A stretch of DNA of 64,000 nucleotides from Alphaproteobacteria bacterium HGW-Alphaproteobacteria-18. GTDB lineage: Bacteria; Pseudomonadota; Alphaproteobacteria; Caulobacterales; Hyphomonadaceae. A program made the translations under genes and the position numbers. Positions 8,529-16,252 of the stretch are shown here, one piece after another (within the stretch, counting starts at the first letter, position 1; every line of letters starts with the position of its first letter). The stretch lies in contig PHEH01000003.1 in the NCBI GenBank assembly GCA_002841155.1, positions 186,001 through 250,000 on the forward strand. Direction: 5' to 3'. A model generated the notes under the pieces. That model was not told where the DNA came from and did not search any database. It worked only from the letters and a program-made list of their open reading frames with translations.

Positions 8529-9731
8529 TCAGAGGAACCGCTCGAGAATATCATAATAGAGCGGGATGGTCTCTTCGAGGCCGCAATACACCACATCTGT
8601 CATCGCGCCGGAGGACAATCCGGCATGGGAGATTTCAGCCGCGCGGAAATCTTCGCCCCCGAACACATTGAGGATCATCTCATAGGACCGCCGATAGACG
8701 TCCTCGGCCTTTTCATTATCGGGCTTGCCGCGTGTCATCATGATATAATCAACGACAGTGCGTCCGGGACCGCGCGGAATGATGAACATCACGCTGATAT
8801 AATAGGGGCTGGTGACGATAACCGTGTTGGGGAAGACCAGATAGGCGTGGGTCACCGATTTGTGGATATTCTCGCCCTCGATATCGAGACAATCGGGGGT
8901 GAAATTCACCTTGCCGGAAATCTGCCGGATGTTCAGCCCAAGGACATCTGTTACATTGGGGACATCGGCAAACATCGGGCCAACCGACCGGGCGTGCAGA
9001 CGCTGAACATGGTAGCCTTCAAGGAAGGGTTCCTGGACGAGCTTCCAGTTGGCCGCCAGGTCGAAGGTCTTCCGGCCATAGACGTGCATGCGTGGCAGAT
9101 CAAGCGCCTCCATGTCGGCCGCCAGCAGGTCATCCATTCCCCGGAAGTCGGGCTCGGCATTCCGGTCAAGCATAACCCAGACAATGCCACCGGCTTCGCG
9201 GCAGGCAAGCTCCGCCAGTCCGCGCTCTGTCTTGTCGAAGTTGGCGATGGTTTCTTCGCGCGGCACAGCCACAAGCCGCCCGTCCAGCGCGAACGTCCAG
9301 GCATGATAGGGACAGGTCAGCTTCTTGGTGAGATGCGTCTCACAGTCTTCGACCAGCTTTGATCCCTTATGCGTACAGGCGTTTAGAAAGGCGCGCACCC
9401 TGCCATCGGTATCCCGGCTGATCAGGAGCGGTACACCATAGCTGTCATGGGCAATCACGCTGCCATTGCGCGGCAGGCGCGCTGAAACGGTAACGGGCAC
9501 GGCAAACTTCCGGAACACGTTCGCCTGCTCCCGCTCATAGCGCGCCTGATCGAGGAAGATCGAAACAGGCCGGCGCGCATCAATGGCCCGGGGTTTGGCG
9601 TCATCATGTCCGGGAATTTCACGAATTGCCCGGACCTGATCGCGGCTCAGGTCTTCCAGCGTCTGGACTCTCTTCAGCTCGGGGCCGGTGGGGGCCGGGC
9701 CGGCCGGTACGGTTTTATCGATCAGGTTCAT
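8529..9731 (-). CDS. Rieske non-heme iron oxygenase, catalytic (alpha) subunit
   Basis: A 400-residue ring-hydroxylating-type oxygenase. The Rieske [2Fe-2S] ligands are CTHKGSK and CPYHAW (C-x-H ... C-x2-H), and the mononuclear iron site is seen in EGYHVQRLH. Such enzymes hydroxylate or demethylate aromatic, steroid or similar substrates with electrons from a reductase and often a ferredoxin. No beta subunit or reductase gene is adjacent, pointing to a homomeric oxygenase. The ATG at 9731 is followed by MNLIDKT; a type A palindrome is 47 bases upstream. An acyl-CoA dehydrogenase gene precedes it on the same strand but has its own stop 115 bases away. Confidence 0.95.
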   Translation of the reverse strand: MNLIDKTVPAGPAPTGPELKRVQTLEDLSRDQVRAIREIPGHDDAKPRAIDARRPVSIFLDQARYEREQANVFRKFAVPVTVSARLPRNGSVIAHDSYGVPLLISRDTDGRVRAFLNACTHKGSKLVEDCETHLTKKLTCPYHAWTFALDGRLVAVPREETIANFDKTERGLAELACREAGGIVWVMLDRNAEPDFRGMDDLLAADMEALDLPRMHVYGRKTFDLAANWKLVQEPFLEGYHVQRLHARSVGPMFADVPNVTDVLGLNIRQISGKVNFTPDCLDIEGENIHKSVTHAYLVFPNTVIVTSPYYISVMFIIPRGPGRTVVDYIMMTRGKPDNEKAEDVYRRSYEMILNVFGGEDFRAAEISHAGLSSGAMTDVVYCGLEETIPLYYDILERFL

Positions 9732-9777
9732 GGAACTCCTACCCCTCTGGTGTAGCGCAGCGTCGCGTCTTCTTATT

Positions 9778-9794
9778 ACCTAATGTCGTTAGTT
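9778..9794. promoter_or_regulatory. Candidate operator, type A (CTAA-N5-TTAG)
   Basis: ACCTAATGTCGTTAGTT, 47 bases upstream of the Rieske oxygenase start, has the same 6-5-6 spacing as the sites at 1117 and 6428. Confidence 0.6.
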
Positions 9795-9846
9795 TATGAT
9801 CCGCGCGTCGCAAAGTCAATTCCTGCGGTACGGGAGATAGGGAGAG

Positions 9847-11067
9847 TCAGAGCCCCAGCTGCCCCTTGGAGAGAATGCCGCGCTGGATTTCATTGGAGCC
9901 GGCATAGATCGACCCGGCCCGGTCATTCAGATACTTGGCCGGAGCGGTGACCGCGCTTTCCGGGCCAACCAGCGGGACGTTCGGGGACAGATTGAGACTT
10001 TCCGCAGCCGGAACAGGCCCGCCGGGAGACGTATGCTGGGGCTGGAAAGGCGCGGCATAGACACCCGCCAGTTCAATCGCCAGCTCGGTGAGGTGCTGGC
10101 TGAGTTCTGTCCCGCGGATTTTCATCATTGAGGCCTTGAGGCCCGGCGTGCCGCCTTTGGCAAGGTCTGACATCTGCTGAAGCTCTGCGGCTTCAAGCGC
10201 GAGGATGTCGGCTTCGGCCAGCGACAGCTTGCGGGCAAAGCCGGGCTCCAGCAGGCCCTCTTCAGCGGCGGTGGCGCGGATGGCGCGCAGGCGCGCGAGC
10301 AGGCGCGGACCATAGGAAGACCCACCGCGCTCGAATTCGAGCAGGTATTTGGCGACCGTCCAGCCTTCATTGACCTTGCCGACCACATTCGCCTTGGGCA
10401 CGCGCACATCGGTGAAGAACACCGCGTTCTGGATATGCTCGCCCGACAGCATCAGGATCGGGTCCACCTTCACGCCGGGCTGGTCCATGTCGATCAGCAG
10501 GAAAGTGATGCCCTGCTGTAGCTTGCCGGAGCTGTCTGTCCGCACAAGGCAGAACATCATATTGGCTTCATGCGCATGCGTGGTCCAGATTTTCGAGCCA
10601 TTGCAGATGAAGGCGTCGCCATCATCGACCGCGGACATGGTGAGCGCGGCAAGGTCGGAGCCGGCATGGGGTTCTGAATAGCCCTGACACCAGAAATCCT
10701 CGCCCGAGAGAATGCGGGGGAGGTAGTAATCCTTCTGTTCCTTCGAGCCGTGGCCGATCAGCGCCGGGCCGCACATGCCGATGCCCATGGGTGAGAGCGG
10801 CGGGGCGCCCGCGCGGGCCATTTCCACATCGAAGATATAGCGCTGGGCCGGCGTCCAGCCCGTGCCGCCATACTCAACCGGCCAGGAAGGGCAGGCCCAG
10901 CCCTGCTTCACCAGAATTTCCTGCCATTTCATGCCGATGGGCTTGGTGGAATAAACGCTGGTCATGCGCCTGGCATAGGCGCGCAGATCCTCGGTCAGGT
11001 TCTTGTCCAGGAAAGCGCGGACTTCTTTGCGGAAGGCTTCTTCCTCGCGGGTAAAAGCAAGATCCAT
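9847..11067 (-). CDS. Acyl-CoA dehydrogenase (FadE type)
   Basis: A 406-residue acyl-CoA dehydrogenase, forming a trans-2-enoyl-CoA with FAD. The N-terminal helical domain starts MDLAFTREEEAFR, the middle beta domain has CQGYSEPHAGSDLA, and the C-terminus ends IYAGSNEIQRGIL, the pattern of FadE proteins of branched or cyclic acyl-CoA pathways. The annotated frame extends upstream to 11241, but AGAGGAG before the ATG at 11067 and the family N-terminus fix the shorter start. It is divergent from an acyl-CoA ligase with a palindrome between them, so ligase and dehydrogenase are probably induced together. Confidence 0.94.
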   Translation of the reverse strand: MDLAFTREEEAFRKEVRAFLDKNLTEDLRAYARRMTSVYSTKPIGMKWQEILVKQGWACPSWPVEYGGTGWTPAQRYIFDVEMARAGAPPLSPMGIGMCGPALIGHGSKEQKDYYLPRILSGEDFWCQGYSEPHAGSDLAALTMSAVDDGDAFICNGSKIWTTHAHEANMMFCLVRTDSSGKLQQGITFLLIDMDQPGVKVDPILMLSGEHIQNAVFFTDVRVPKANVVGKVNEGWTVAKYLLEFERGGSSYGPRLLARLRAIRATAAEEGLLEPGFARKLSLAEADILALEAAELQQMSDLAKGGTPGLKASMMKIRGTELSQHLTELAIELAGVYAAPFQPQHTSPGGPVPAAESLNLSPNVPLVGPESAVTAPAKYLNDRAGSIYAGSNEIQRGILSKGQLGL

Positions 11068-11173
11068 TCGGCTGTCTCCTCTGATGTGGTGCTGCGCGCT
11101 TCCCTCATCGGGAAACCGCCGCGGGCGCATATCTGGCGCATATAAGGGGATTGCCTGAACCGCAGCAATCATT

Positions 11174-11193
11174 AAACTATTGCCAATAGGTTT
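11174..11193. promoter_or_regulatory. Imperfect inverted repeat, candidate operator
   Basis: AAACTATTGCCAATAGGTTT sits in the divergent promoter between the acyl-CoA dehydrogenase and acyl-CoA ligase genes. CTAT and ATAG arms around a 5-base centre match the spacing of the perfect palindrome at 6838-6858. Confidence 0.6.
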
Positions 11194-11231
11194 TTGATCA
11201 GCGGCGCGACAAGCCGTTCCGGGAGGACAGA

Positions 11232-12728
11232 GTGCAGACAATCAATGACGCCATTCACTGGTGGGCCCGGGTTATGCCTGACGCCATTGCGCTGGATTTC
11301 GGCGACGATCGGGTGACCTATCTCGAATATCGGAACTGGTCGGAACGCATTGCCGCCGATCTGATCGCGCGCGGTCTGAACCCGGGCGAGCGGGTCGGGA
11401 TCTGCGCCACCAACAGCCTGTCATACTGCGTTCTGATCCTCGGAATACTCCGCGCGGGCGGGATCGCCCTGCCCATGAACATGCGCTACACACCCCATGA
11501 ACTGGCCGAAATCGCAGAAGACACGGCCCCCCGCTTTATCTTTGCCGACGCGGACCGCCTCGGCAAAGTAGATGGGCTGTCATCGGCCGCGATCGATATC
11601 CAGGACATCAACCCTCTCCGGAACGGCCCCCCCGCGCGCATCGCGCATCAACCGAGACCCGATGACCGGGTGGTGATTATCTCCACCAGCGGCTCAACCG
11701 CGAAGCCCAAGGGGGTTGTCTTCACCCATCGCAGTATGACGGGCTATGTGGCGACCCACGCCATCGAGGAACAGAGCCTCGGCAAAGGGTCCCGCGTGAT
11801 CATCCCTGCCCCGCTCAGCACATCGGCCGGGTTTGTTCAGCTCACGCACTACACTGTCCTCGGATGCACGCTGCACTTCCTGAATGCGTTCGAACCCGCG
11901 CTCTTCCTCAAGACTCTCGTGGACAAGAAGATCAACGGCTTTGGCGCCGTACCGGTGTTTTTTGAGGCAGTCTCTAAACTGCCGGAGTTTGCAGAAGCCG
12001 ACCTCTCCAGTATCACCATGGCAACCTGCGGCGGCGCGCCGGTCACCCAGTCCCTTCAGGACACCTGGATGAAGAAAGGCATCGTTCTCCGCCAGATCTA
12101 CGGCCAGACCGAATGTGGCGGCAATGGCACCATCATGCCGGAACATATCGCGCGCTCGCAGCCTCAGAAATGCGGCATGGGCGGAATGTTCAATGAAGTC
12201 GCCATTGTCAACGAAGACGGAAGCCTGGCGCCTCCCGGAACGGTCGGACAGATTATCCTGCGCGGACCGGGCAACATGCTCGAATACTGGAACAATCCGG
12301 AAGAGACCGCCAAGGTTCTCAAGGACGGATGGCTGCATACCGGCGATCTGGGCGTCCTCGATGAGGATGGCCTTCTGACCTTCATTGACCGGATGAAGGA
12401 CCTGATCATTTCCGGCGGGCTCAACATCTCCGCTGCCGAAGTGGAACGCGCGGTCCTCTCTTTCCCGGGCATCGAGGAATGCATGGTGATCGCCGCCCGG
12501 GATGCCAAGTTCGGGGAAACGCCGCTGGCGGTCATACATGCCCGGCAGGAGATCGATATCCCTGCTCTGATCTCCCACTGCAACGCCCGCCTCGCGGATT
12601 ATAAAGTGCCGCGTTACGTAGCCTTGGAACAGATGCCCTTGCCAAGGACCGCAACCGGAAAACTCGCCAAGCCGGAGATGCGGTTAAAATATGCCAATGC
12701 GCCAGATCAGTTGCCGCGGGTGCGCTGA
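11232..12728 (+). CDS. Acyl-CoA synthetase (AMP-forming)
   Basis: A 498-residue ANL-superfamily ligase that activates a carboxylic acid with ATP and CoA. The phosphate-binding loop is STSGSTAKPKG, followed by QIYGQTE (A5), HTGDLG (A7), IDRMKDLIISGGLNI (hinge, A8) and a C-terminal catalytic lysine in TATGKLAK. All key residues are intact. The start is GTG at 11232, supported by GGGAGGACAG just upstream. It is divergent from the acyl-CoA dehydrogenase gene across a palindromic site. The acid substrate is unknown; an ALDH product of this block is the natural candidate. Confidence 0.95.
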   Translation: MQTINDAIHWWARVMPDAIALDFGDDRVTYLEYRNWSERIAADLIARGLNPGERVGICATNSLSYCVLILGILRAGGIALPMNMRYTPHELAEIAEDTAPRFIFADADRLGKVDGLSSAAIDIQDINPLRNGPPARIAHQPRPDDRVVIISTSGSTAKPKGVVFTHRSMTGYVATHAIEEQSLGKGSRVIIPAPLSTSAGFVQLTHYTVLGCTLHFLNAFEPALFLKTLVDKKINGFGAVPVFFEAVSKLPEFAEADLSSITMATCGGAPVTQSLQDTWMKKGIVLRQIYGQTECGGNGTIMPEHIARSQPQKCGMGGMFNEVAIVNEDGSLAPPGTVGQIILRGPGNMLEYWNNPEETAKVLKDGWLHTGDLGVLDEDGLLTFIDRMKDLIISGGLNISAAEVERAVLSFPGIEECMVIAARDAKFGETPLAVIHARQEIDIPALISHCNARLADYKVPRYVALEQMPLPRTATGKLAKPEMRLKYANAPDQLPRVR

Positions 12729-13041
12729 GACATAGCCGTCCGGCACTATTCGATGACGCCACGCGTCGCCGGAGAACGCAATCAATCATCATCCCCGCGC
12801 CAGACATCGGAGCGGTGATTTTCAGGAGGCGTCGCGCTTGGTTTTGCAGAACGCATGAGTTCACCCGCGTCCTCAACCGCTAAATCGATGTGTAACGAAG
12901 GATGCTCCGCTTGGTCACTGAACTTTTCATAGAATTGGGTGAGATTCCGTGTTGAAAAAAAGGACGCGAATTCACCGCCTGCGTGCAGGTGTTGAAACGG
13001 CGTAAATCAATACTCGTTACCACACCCGAACTGCGCAGCAA
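12729..13041. other. Intergenic boundary region with possible gene remnant
   Basis: No complete gene is visible in these 313 bases. On the minus strand an open frame at 12782-13006 encodes about 74 protein-like residues but lacks a usable start (described separately). No operator of type A or B is present. Confidence 0.5.
12782..13006 (-). pseudogene. Possible C-terminal gene remnant
   Basis: This minus-strand frame runs 74 codons from just after a TGA (13007-13009) to a stop at 12782-12784. It has balanced, protein-like composition (for example LTQFYEKFSDQAEHPSLHI) and no ATG, GTG or TTG near its beginning. It therefore looks like the tail of a decayed gene rather than a functional one. I do not recognise the family. 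Random open frame remains possible. Confidence 0.25.
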
Positions 13042-13863
13042 TCACTCAAGAAGCCTGTCCCGTATGGCACTCACCTGCGCGGCCGTTAAGCCGTACACTG
13101 TCTTGACGAAAGCTTCGATCGTCCCATGCTCTTTTTGCAGGTGAGTCAATGTGGCCCGAATGTAGTCGGGATGTGAGATCAGAAGCGGTTCAACAAGCTC
13201 ATCAGCCAGTTCGCGCAATATGTTCTGCCCGTGCAGCCTTGAAGGCTTCTCGCCGTCGAGGCCTAGTTCCTTCCGGTAATCCACGATCCGGGAAGACAGC
13301 GAGTAATCGTCGATGACGAGGTGCTCCGGGACACCCAGGAGACACAAGATGATCGCAGCGATCACACCCGTCCTGTCCTTACCTGCCGCACAGTGAAAAA
13401 GCAGGGGAACTTCGCCTTCAGACAGATGTTGTAACACTGAGGAATAGGCCTCAGCGTGATCGTAAGGCATCTTCCTGTAGAGATTGAGCATGAAAGCGGT
13501 TACAGTTTCCGGCCGCAGGCCGGGATCAGTAAACGTCGTGTTCATCACGGCGAGGTTGCCACTCGCGGCGGACGAAAAGCCTATCTCTTTGACAGGCGCG
13601 CCAGCCCAGATCGTAGGGAAGGCTTGACGTTCCTCCGGAGTTCTCAGGTCAAAAATGCGCTTCAGCTCAAGCCGGTCGATTCTGCGATAGTCAGAAGGCG
13701 TCAGCCTGTTGAGACCGGCGGAACGGAACACCTTATACCGCCTGACTGATTTTCCGCAGGCGGTAGGATATCCACCAAGATCACGAAAGTTCTGCCCCCT
13801 CTGCAGTTTCAGAACGCGGCTGGGAACGCCCCCCACATAGGGTTTAAATGTTCTTATCCACAT
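13042..13863 (-). CDS. Tyrosine-protein phosphatase (Y_phosphatase3 type)
   Basis: A 273-residue phosphatase with the P-loop HCAAGKDRTG (cysteine nucleophile and arginine, with the lysine-aspartate insert typical of bacterial atypical tyrosine/phosphoinositide phosphatases). The N-terminal NFRDLGGY motif is the other hallmark of this family. The predicted role is dephosphorylation of a protein, lipid or small-molecule phosphate in the cytoplasm; no signal peptide is present. It stands alone between the two regulatory blocks and has no catabolic partner. With two predicted kinase-like phosphotransferases in the window, a role in removing phosphate from a phosphorylated intermediate is conceivable but speculative. 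Confidence 0.92.
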   Translation of the reverse strand: MWIRTFKPYVGGVPSRVLKLQRGQNFRDLGGYPTACGKSVRRYKVFRSAGLNRLTPSDYRRIDRLELKRIFDLRTPEERQAFPTIWAGAPVKEIGFSSAASGNLAVMNTTFTDPGLRPETVTAFMLNLYRKMPYDHAEAYSSVLQHLSEGEVPLLFHCAAGKDRTGVIAAIILCLLGVPEHLVIDDYSLSSRIVDYRKELGLDGEKPSRLHGQNILRELADELVEPLLISHPDYIRATLTHLQKEHGTIEAFVKTVYGLTAAQVSAIRDRLLE

Positions 13864-14232
13864 AACTGATCCCTACCCGGTCGATCGCATGTCTGTCTTG
13901 CGGCAAGCAGTAGCGGCGCCCTGGTCTGTCCCCAAATTTCAGCTGAACAGCCCTGAGTTTTTTTGGATGGCTTTCATTGAGGTTGAGCCGAAGTGGCCGT
14001 GATGTGCAGCAACGTGTGAGAGCGCGAGCAGATGCGGCAACACCCCTGCTTCTTTCGAGAATCGGTGAGACGCGACGCGTTCGAATTCATCGAGATGCTC
14101 CAGGCCGAAACGCGCAAACACATTTGGAAGGGGGAGCCATTACCCGTCCAGTTCGAGAGGCAGCCTGAATTGAAAGCCGAGGGCATTCAAGAAACGTGAG
14201 GCAACTCAAAAAACAGTCTTCGCAACGATCCC
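13864..14232. other. Intergenic boundary region
   Basis: These 369 bases lie between the phosphatase start and the end of the block 2 operon. The only coding-like signal is a short plus-strand frame at 14032-14199. No operator, hairpin or insertion-sequence end was recognised. Confidence 0.5.
14032..14199 (+). pseudogene. Short orphan reading frame, likely gene fragment
   Basis: A 55-codon plus-strand frame, ATG at 14032 and TGA at 14197-14199, reads as a convincing protein tail (AFEFIEMLQAETRKHIWKGE and onward). No ribosome site precedes the ATG and an in-frame stop lies five codons upstream. It may be the end of a gene lost when the two blocks were joined. Family not recognised. Confidence 0.3.
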
Positions 14233-14904
14233 TCAGTCATGAATTTCCACAACGGTATCTGCATTGCCGCAGGAACAGGCCGCCCCTGATAAGGCCCCCA
14301 TGACGCCCGTCCTCAGCCCCGAAACCGGTTCAAAACGGTTCAAACGGCTGGAAAGCACCAGTTCACCCTGCTCGGATCGTATGTCCCATTCCCACCGGTC
14401 CAGATGAACCTCGCCCTGCTCGCATCCAAAGCCAAGCGCGGGACCGATCAGCAGGCAGCGGCGCGCTGTCACGCCGTCCATACGGCTCACGGCCTGCCAC
14501 GCGTCTGGGCGTGCCCAGATTACCCGCCCCCGAAAGACAGTCTCAGGGTCATGTCCCATCATCTTCAGCCCTTCCAGGGTCTGGGCGCTGACCCCCATCA
14601 TTCCGGCGGGATTAAACTGCCGGCTGATGGACTCAACCCGGCCGGCGTCGAACGGGCTGTCATCGGCATTGATCCCGAACAGGCCCAACTGCTGAACGGC
14701 CGCCTCAAACGGCGCGAACTGAATGACCTCAGGGGTCGAGGAGATGGTCAGAACAAAGCTTTGCGGCGCGAACCCGAACGTCTGCAGGGTACGGACCATA
14801 CGGGTTCCGGACCGGTCGAGTTCGGTACGCATGGCAGAATAGAATTCCCGCCTTGTGCCAACGGCATAGGAACCAACGATGTCAGGATTTGAGGTCATGG
14901 CCAT
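14233..14904 (-). CDS. PaaK-like core-domain half-protein
   Basis: A 223-residue protein that I read as the middle of a phenylacetate-CoA-ligase fold. GELVLSSRLNRFEPVSGLRT and the following GALSGAACSCGNAD align with GELVVTTLVDRLCPLIRYRT and APCGCG of the neighbouring PaaK-like ligase. The ATP-binding GTTSGTTG loop and the C-terminal catalytic lid are absent, so it should not adenylate on its own. Its start (ATG 14904, or GTG 14907) overlaps the stop of the full-length PaaK-like gene, implying coupled translation and possibly a hetero-complex. It closes a five-gene operon starting at 19452. The homology is by eye and needs profile confirmation. Confidence 0.7.
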   Translation of the reverse strand: MAMTSNPDIVGSYAVGTRREFYSAMRTELDRSGTRMVRTLQTFGFAPQSFVLTISSTPEVIQFAPFEAAVQQLGLFGINADDSPFDAGRVESISRQFNPAGMMGVSAQTLEGLKMMGHDPETVFRGRVIWARPDAWQAVSRMDGVTARRCLLIGPALGFGCEQGEVHLDRWEWDIRSEQGELVLSSRLNRFEPVSGLRTGVMGALSGAACSCGNADTVVEIHD

Positions 14905-16205
14905 CACTTCTTCGTCACTCTGGGGATTTTATGAGGCGGGCCCAGCTTCAGCAGCTCAGCCTCCTCGACAAGTTCGATCACGGTCCGAACGCCAATCTGC
15001 CCGGCGATGTCGTCATGCAACCTTGCTTTCAGGGCATCCGCGCGGCCCGTCAGGCGTTCGGGATCATACCCGATACGGATCGACAGCTCCGGCATCTCGC
15101 GGTCCCGCCGGATGATCTGAAACAGCCCGTGGCGCGTCTCGGAATGGTTTTCGACAATCCCCATGATCTCGCGCGGCAGGATGGACCGGCCTTCGACAAG
15201 GATCTGATCGGTCGCGCGTCCGAGTATCTTAAAGCGTGAATGCACACGTCCGCAGCCACAGGGCGCCCGGTCAATGACCACCAGGTCACCCGTGCGGTAA
15301 CGGATCAGCGGGCAGAGCCGGTCTACCAGCGTCGTCACCACAAGCTCACCAATCTCACCATCCGCAACCGGGTCTGTGGTAATCGGATCTATGGCTTCGA
15401 TATAGGCAAGATCTTCATAGGCGTGGAAGCCGTTATGCATCCGGCAATCGGTGGTCGAGGCGACATCCCCAAGGCTCGTCGTCTCGTAAAGCTCAAGGCC
15501 CCAGGATTTGACGACGGCCTTCATCCGGTCACTCAGCGGCTCGCCGCCGAAGATTGCGCCCTTGTAGGAGCTGAAGACATCGACCGGATCGATACCGGTC
15601 TTTTCGATATACTGCTCCATCGCGTGAAGGAACGGGCTGGCAAAATTGTTCATGACGGTCGGTCGGAACCGGAGAGAGGCCTCCACAAGGCGCGGCAATT
15701 CAGCCGGATGCATGGAGAGATAGATGTCCGAGACCCCGAGTTCATTGTAAAGGCGCCGGCGATGCCCGCCGCGATACGTGAACATCATGTGGACGTGATA
15801 GTCTCCGGGGCGCATGCCGATCCCCCAGAGGTCCCGGCAATACCCGATTTCCGGAGCGCCCAGGCGGCTGTTCGGAATCGGGGTCGGGTCACCCGTGGTT
15901 CCCGAAGTCGTTCCCATCGAGACCGTCAGTCCAGGGATCGTGACGCTCGTCCCGCCCCCGACATCATTGTGCGTGTCCCGGAAAATGCGGATATCGTCCT
16001 TGTCGATGAAAGGCCAGATCTCCCTGAAGGCCTTGACCGAGGTGACGTCCCGCGCGTCCACACCGGCTTCGGCACATTTCTGACGGATCAGGGGCGCGTA
16101 GTCCTGCGCATGGCGGCACATCGCGCCGATGGCGTTGTCCTGAAGATCGTTCAGAAATTCGCGAGACGCCGTCTCAAGCGGGTCGAGAAATTCGGGGTAC
16201 TTCAT
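14904..16205 (-). CDS. PaaK-like acyl-CoA ligase (phenylacetate-CoA ligase family)
   Basis: A 433-residue ANL enzyme of the PaaK branch. It has MGTTSGTTGDPTPI as phosphate loop, a YETTSLGD stretch, the zinc/cysteine-rich APCGCGRVH, a YRTGDLV hinge region, and a C-terminal end with lysines (IPRVTKK). PaaK enzymes activate aryl or cyclic carboxylic acids to CoA esters. The ATG at 16205 is preferred to a frame extension to 16241 because AAAGGAGGAAAC precedes it. It lies in the S1 operon with a thiolase-like/DUF35 pair and two other adenylate-forming-like genes; a PaaK half-protein is encoded downstream and overlaps by one base. Confidence 0.9.
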   Translation of the reverse strand: MKYPEFLDPLETASREFLNDLQDNAIGAMCRHAQDYAPLIRQKCAEAGVDARDVTSVKAFREIWPFIDKDDIRIFRDTHNDVGGGTSVTIPGLTVSMGTTSGTTGDPTPIPNSRLGAPEIGYCRDLWGIGMRPGDYHVHMMFTYRGGHRRRLYNELGVSDIYLSMHPAELPRLVEASLRFRPTVMNNFASPFLHAMEQYIEKTGIDPVDVFSSYKGAIFGGEPLSDRMKAVVKSWGLELYETTSLGDVASTTDCRMHNGFHAYEDLAYIEAIDPITTDPVADGEIGELVVTTLVDRLCPLIRYRTGDLVVIDRAPCGCGRVHSRFKILGRATDQILVEGRSILPREIMGIVENHSETRHGLFQIIRRDREMPELSIRIGYDPERLTGRADALKARLHDDIAGQIGVRTVIELVEEAELLKLGPPHKIPRVTKK

Positions 16206-16252
16206 GTTTCCTCCTTTTACGACACGCGTTCGATTGCGCATTCGTTGTCAAC

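Noticed and set aside
12940-12975. TGTTGAAAAA stretch resembling an insertion-sequence end
   Set aside because: No matching inverted partner and no transposase fragment nearby.
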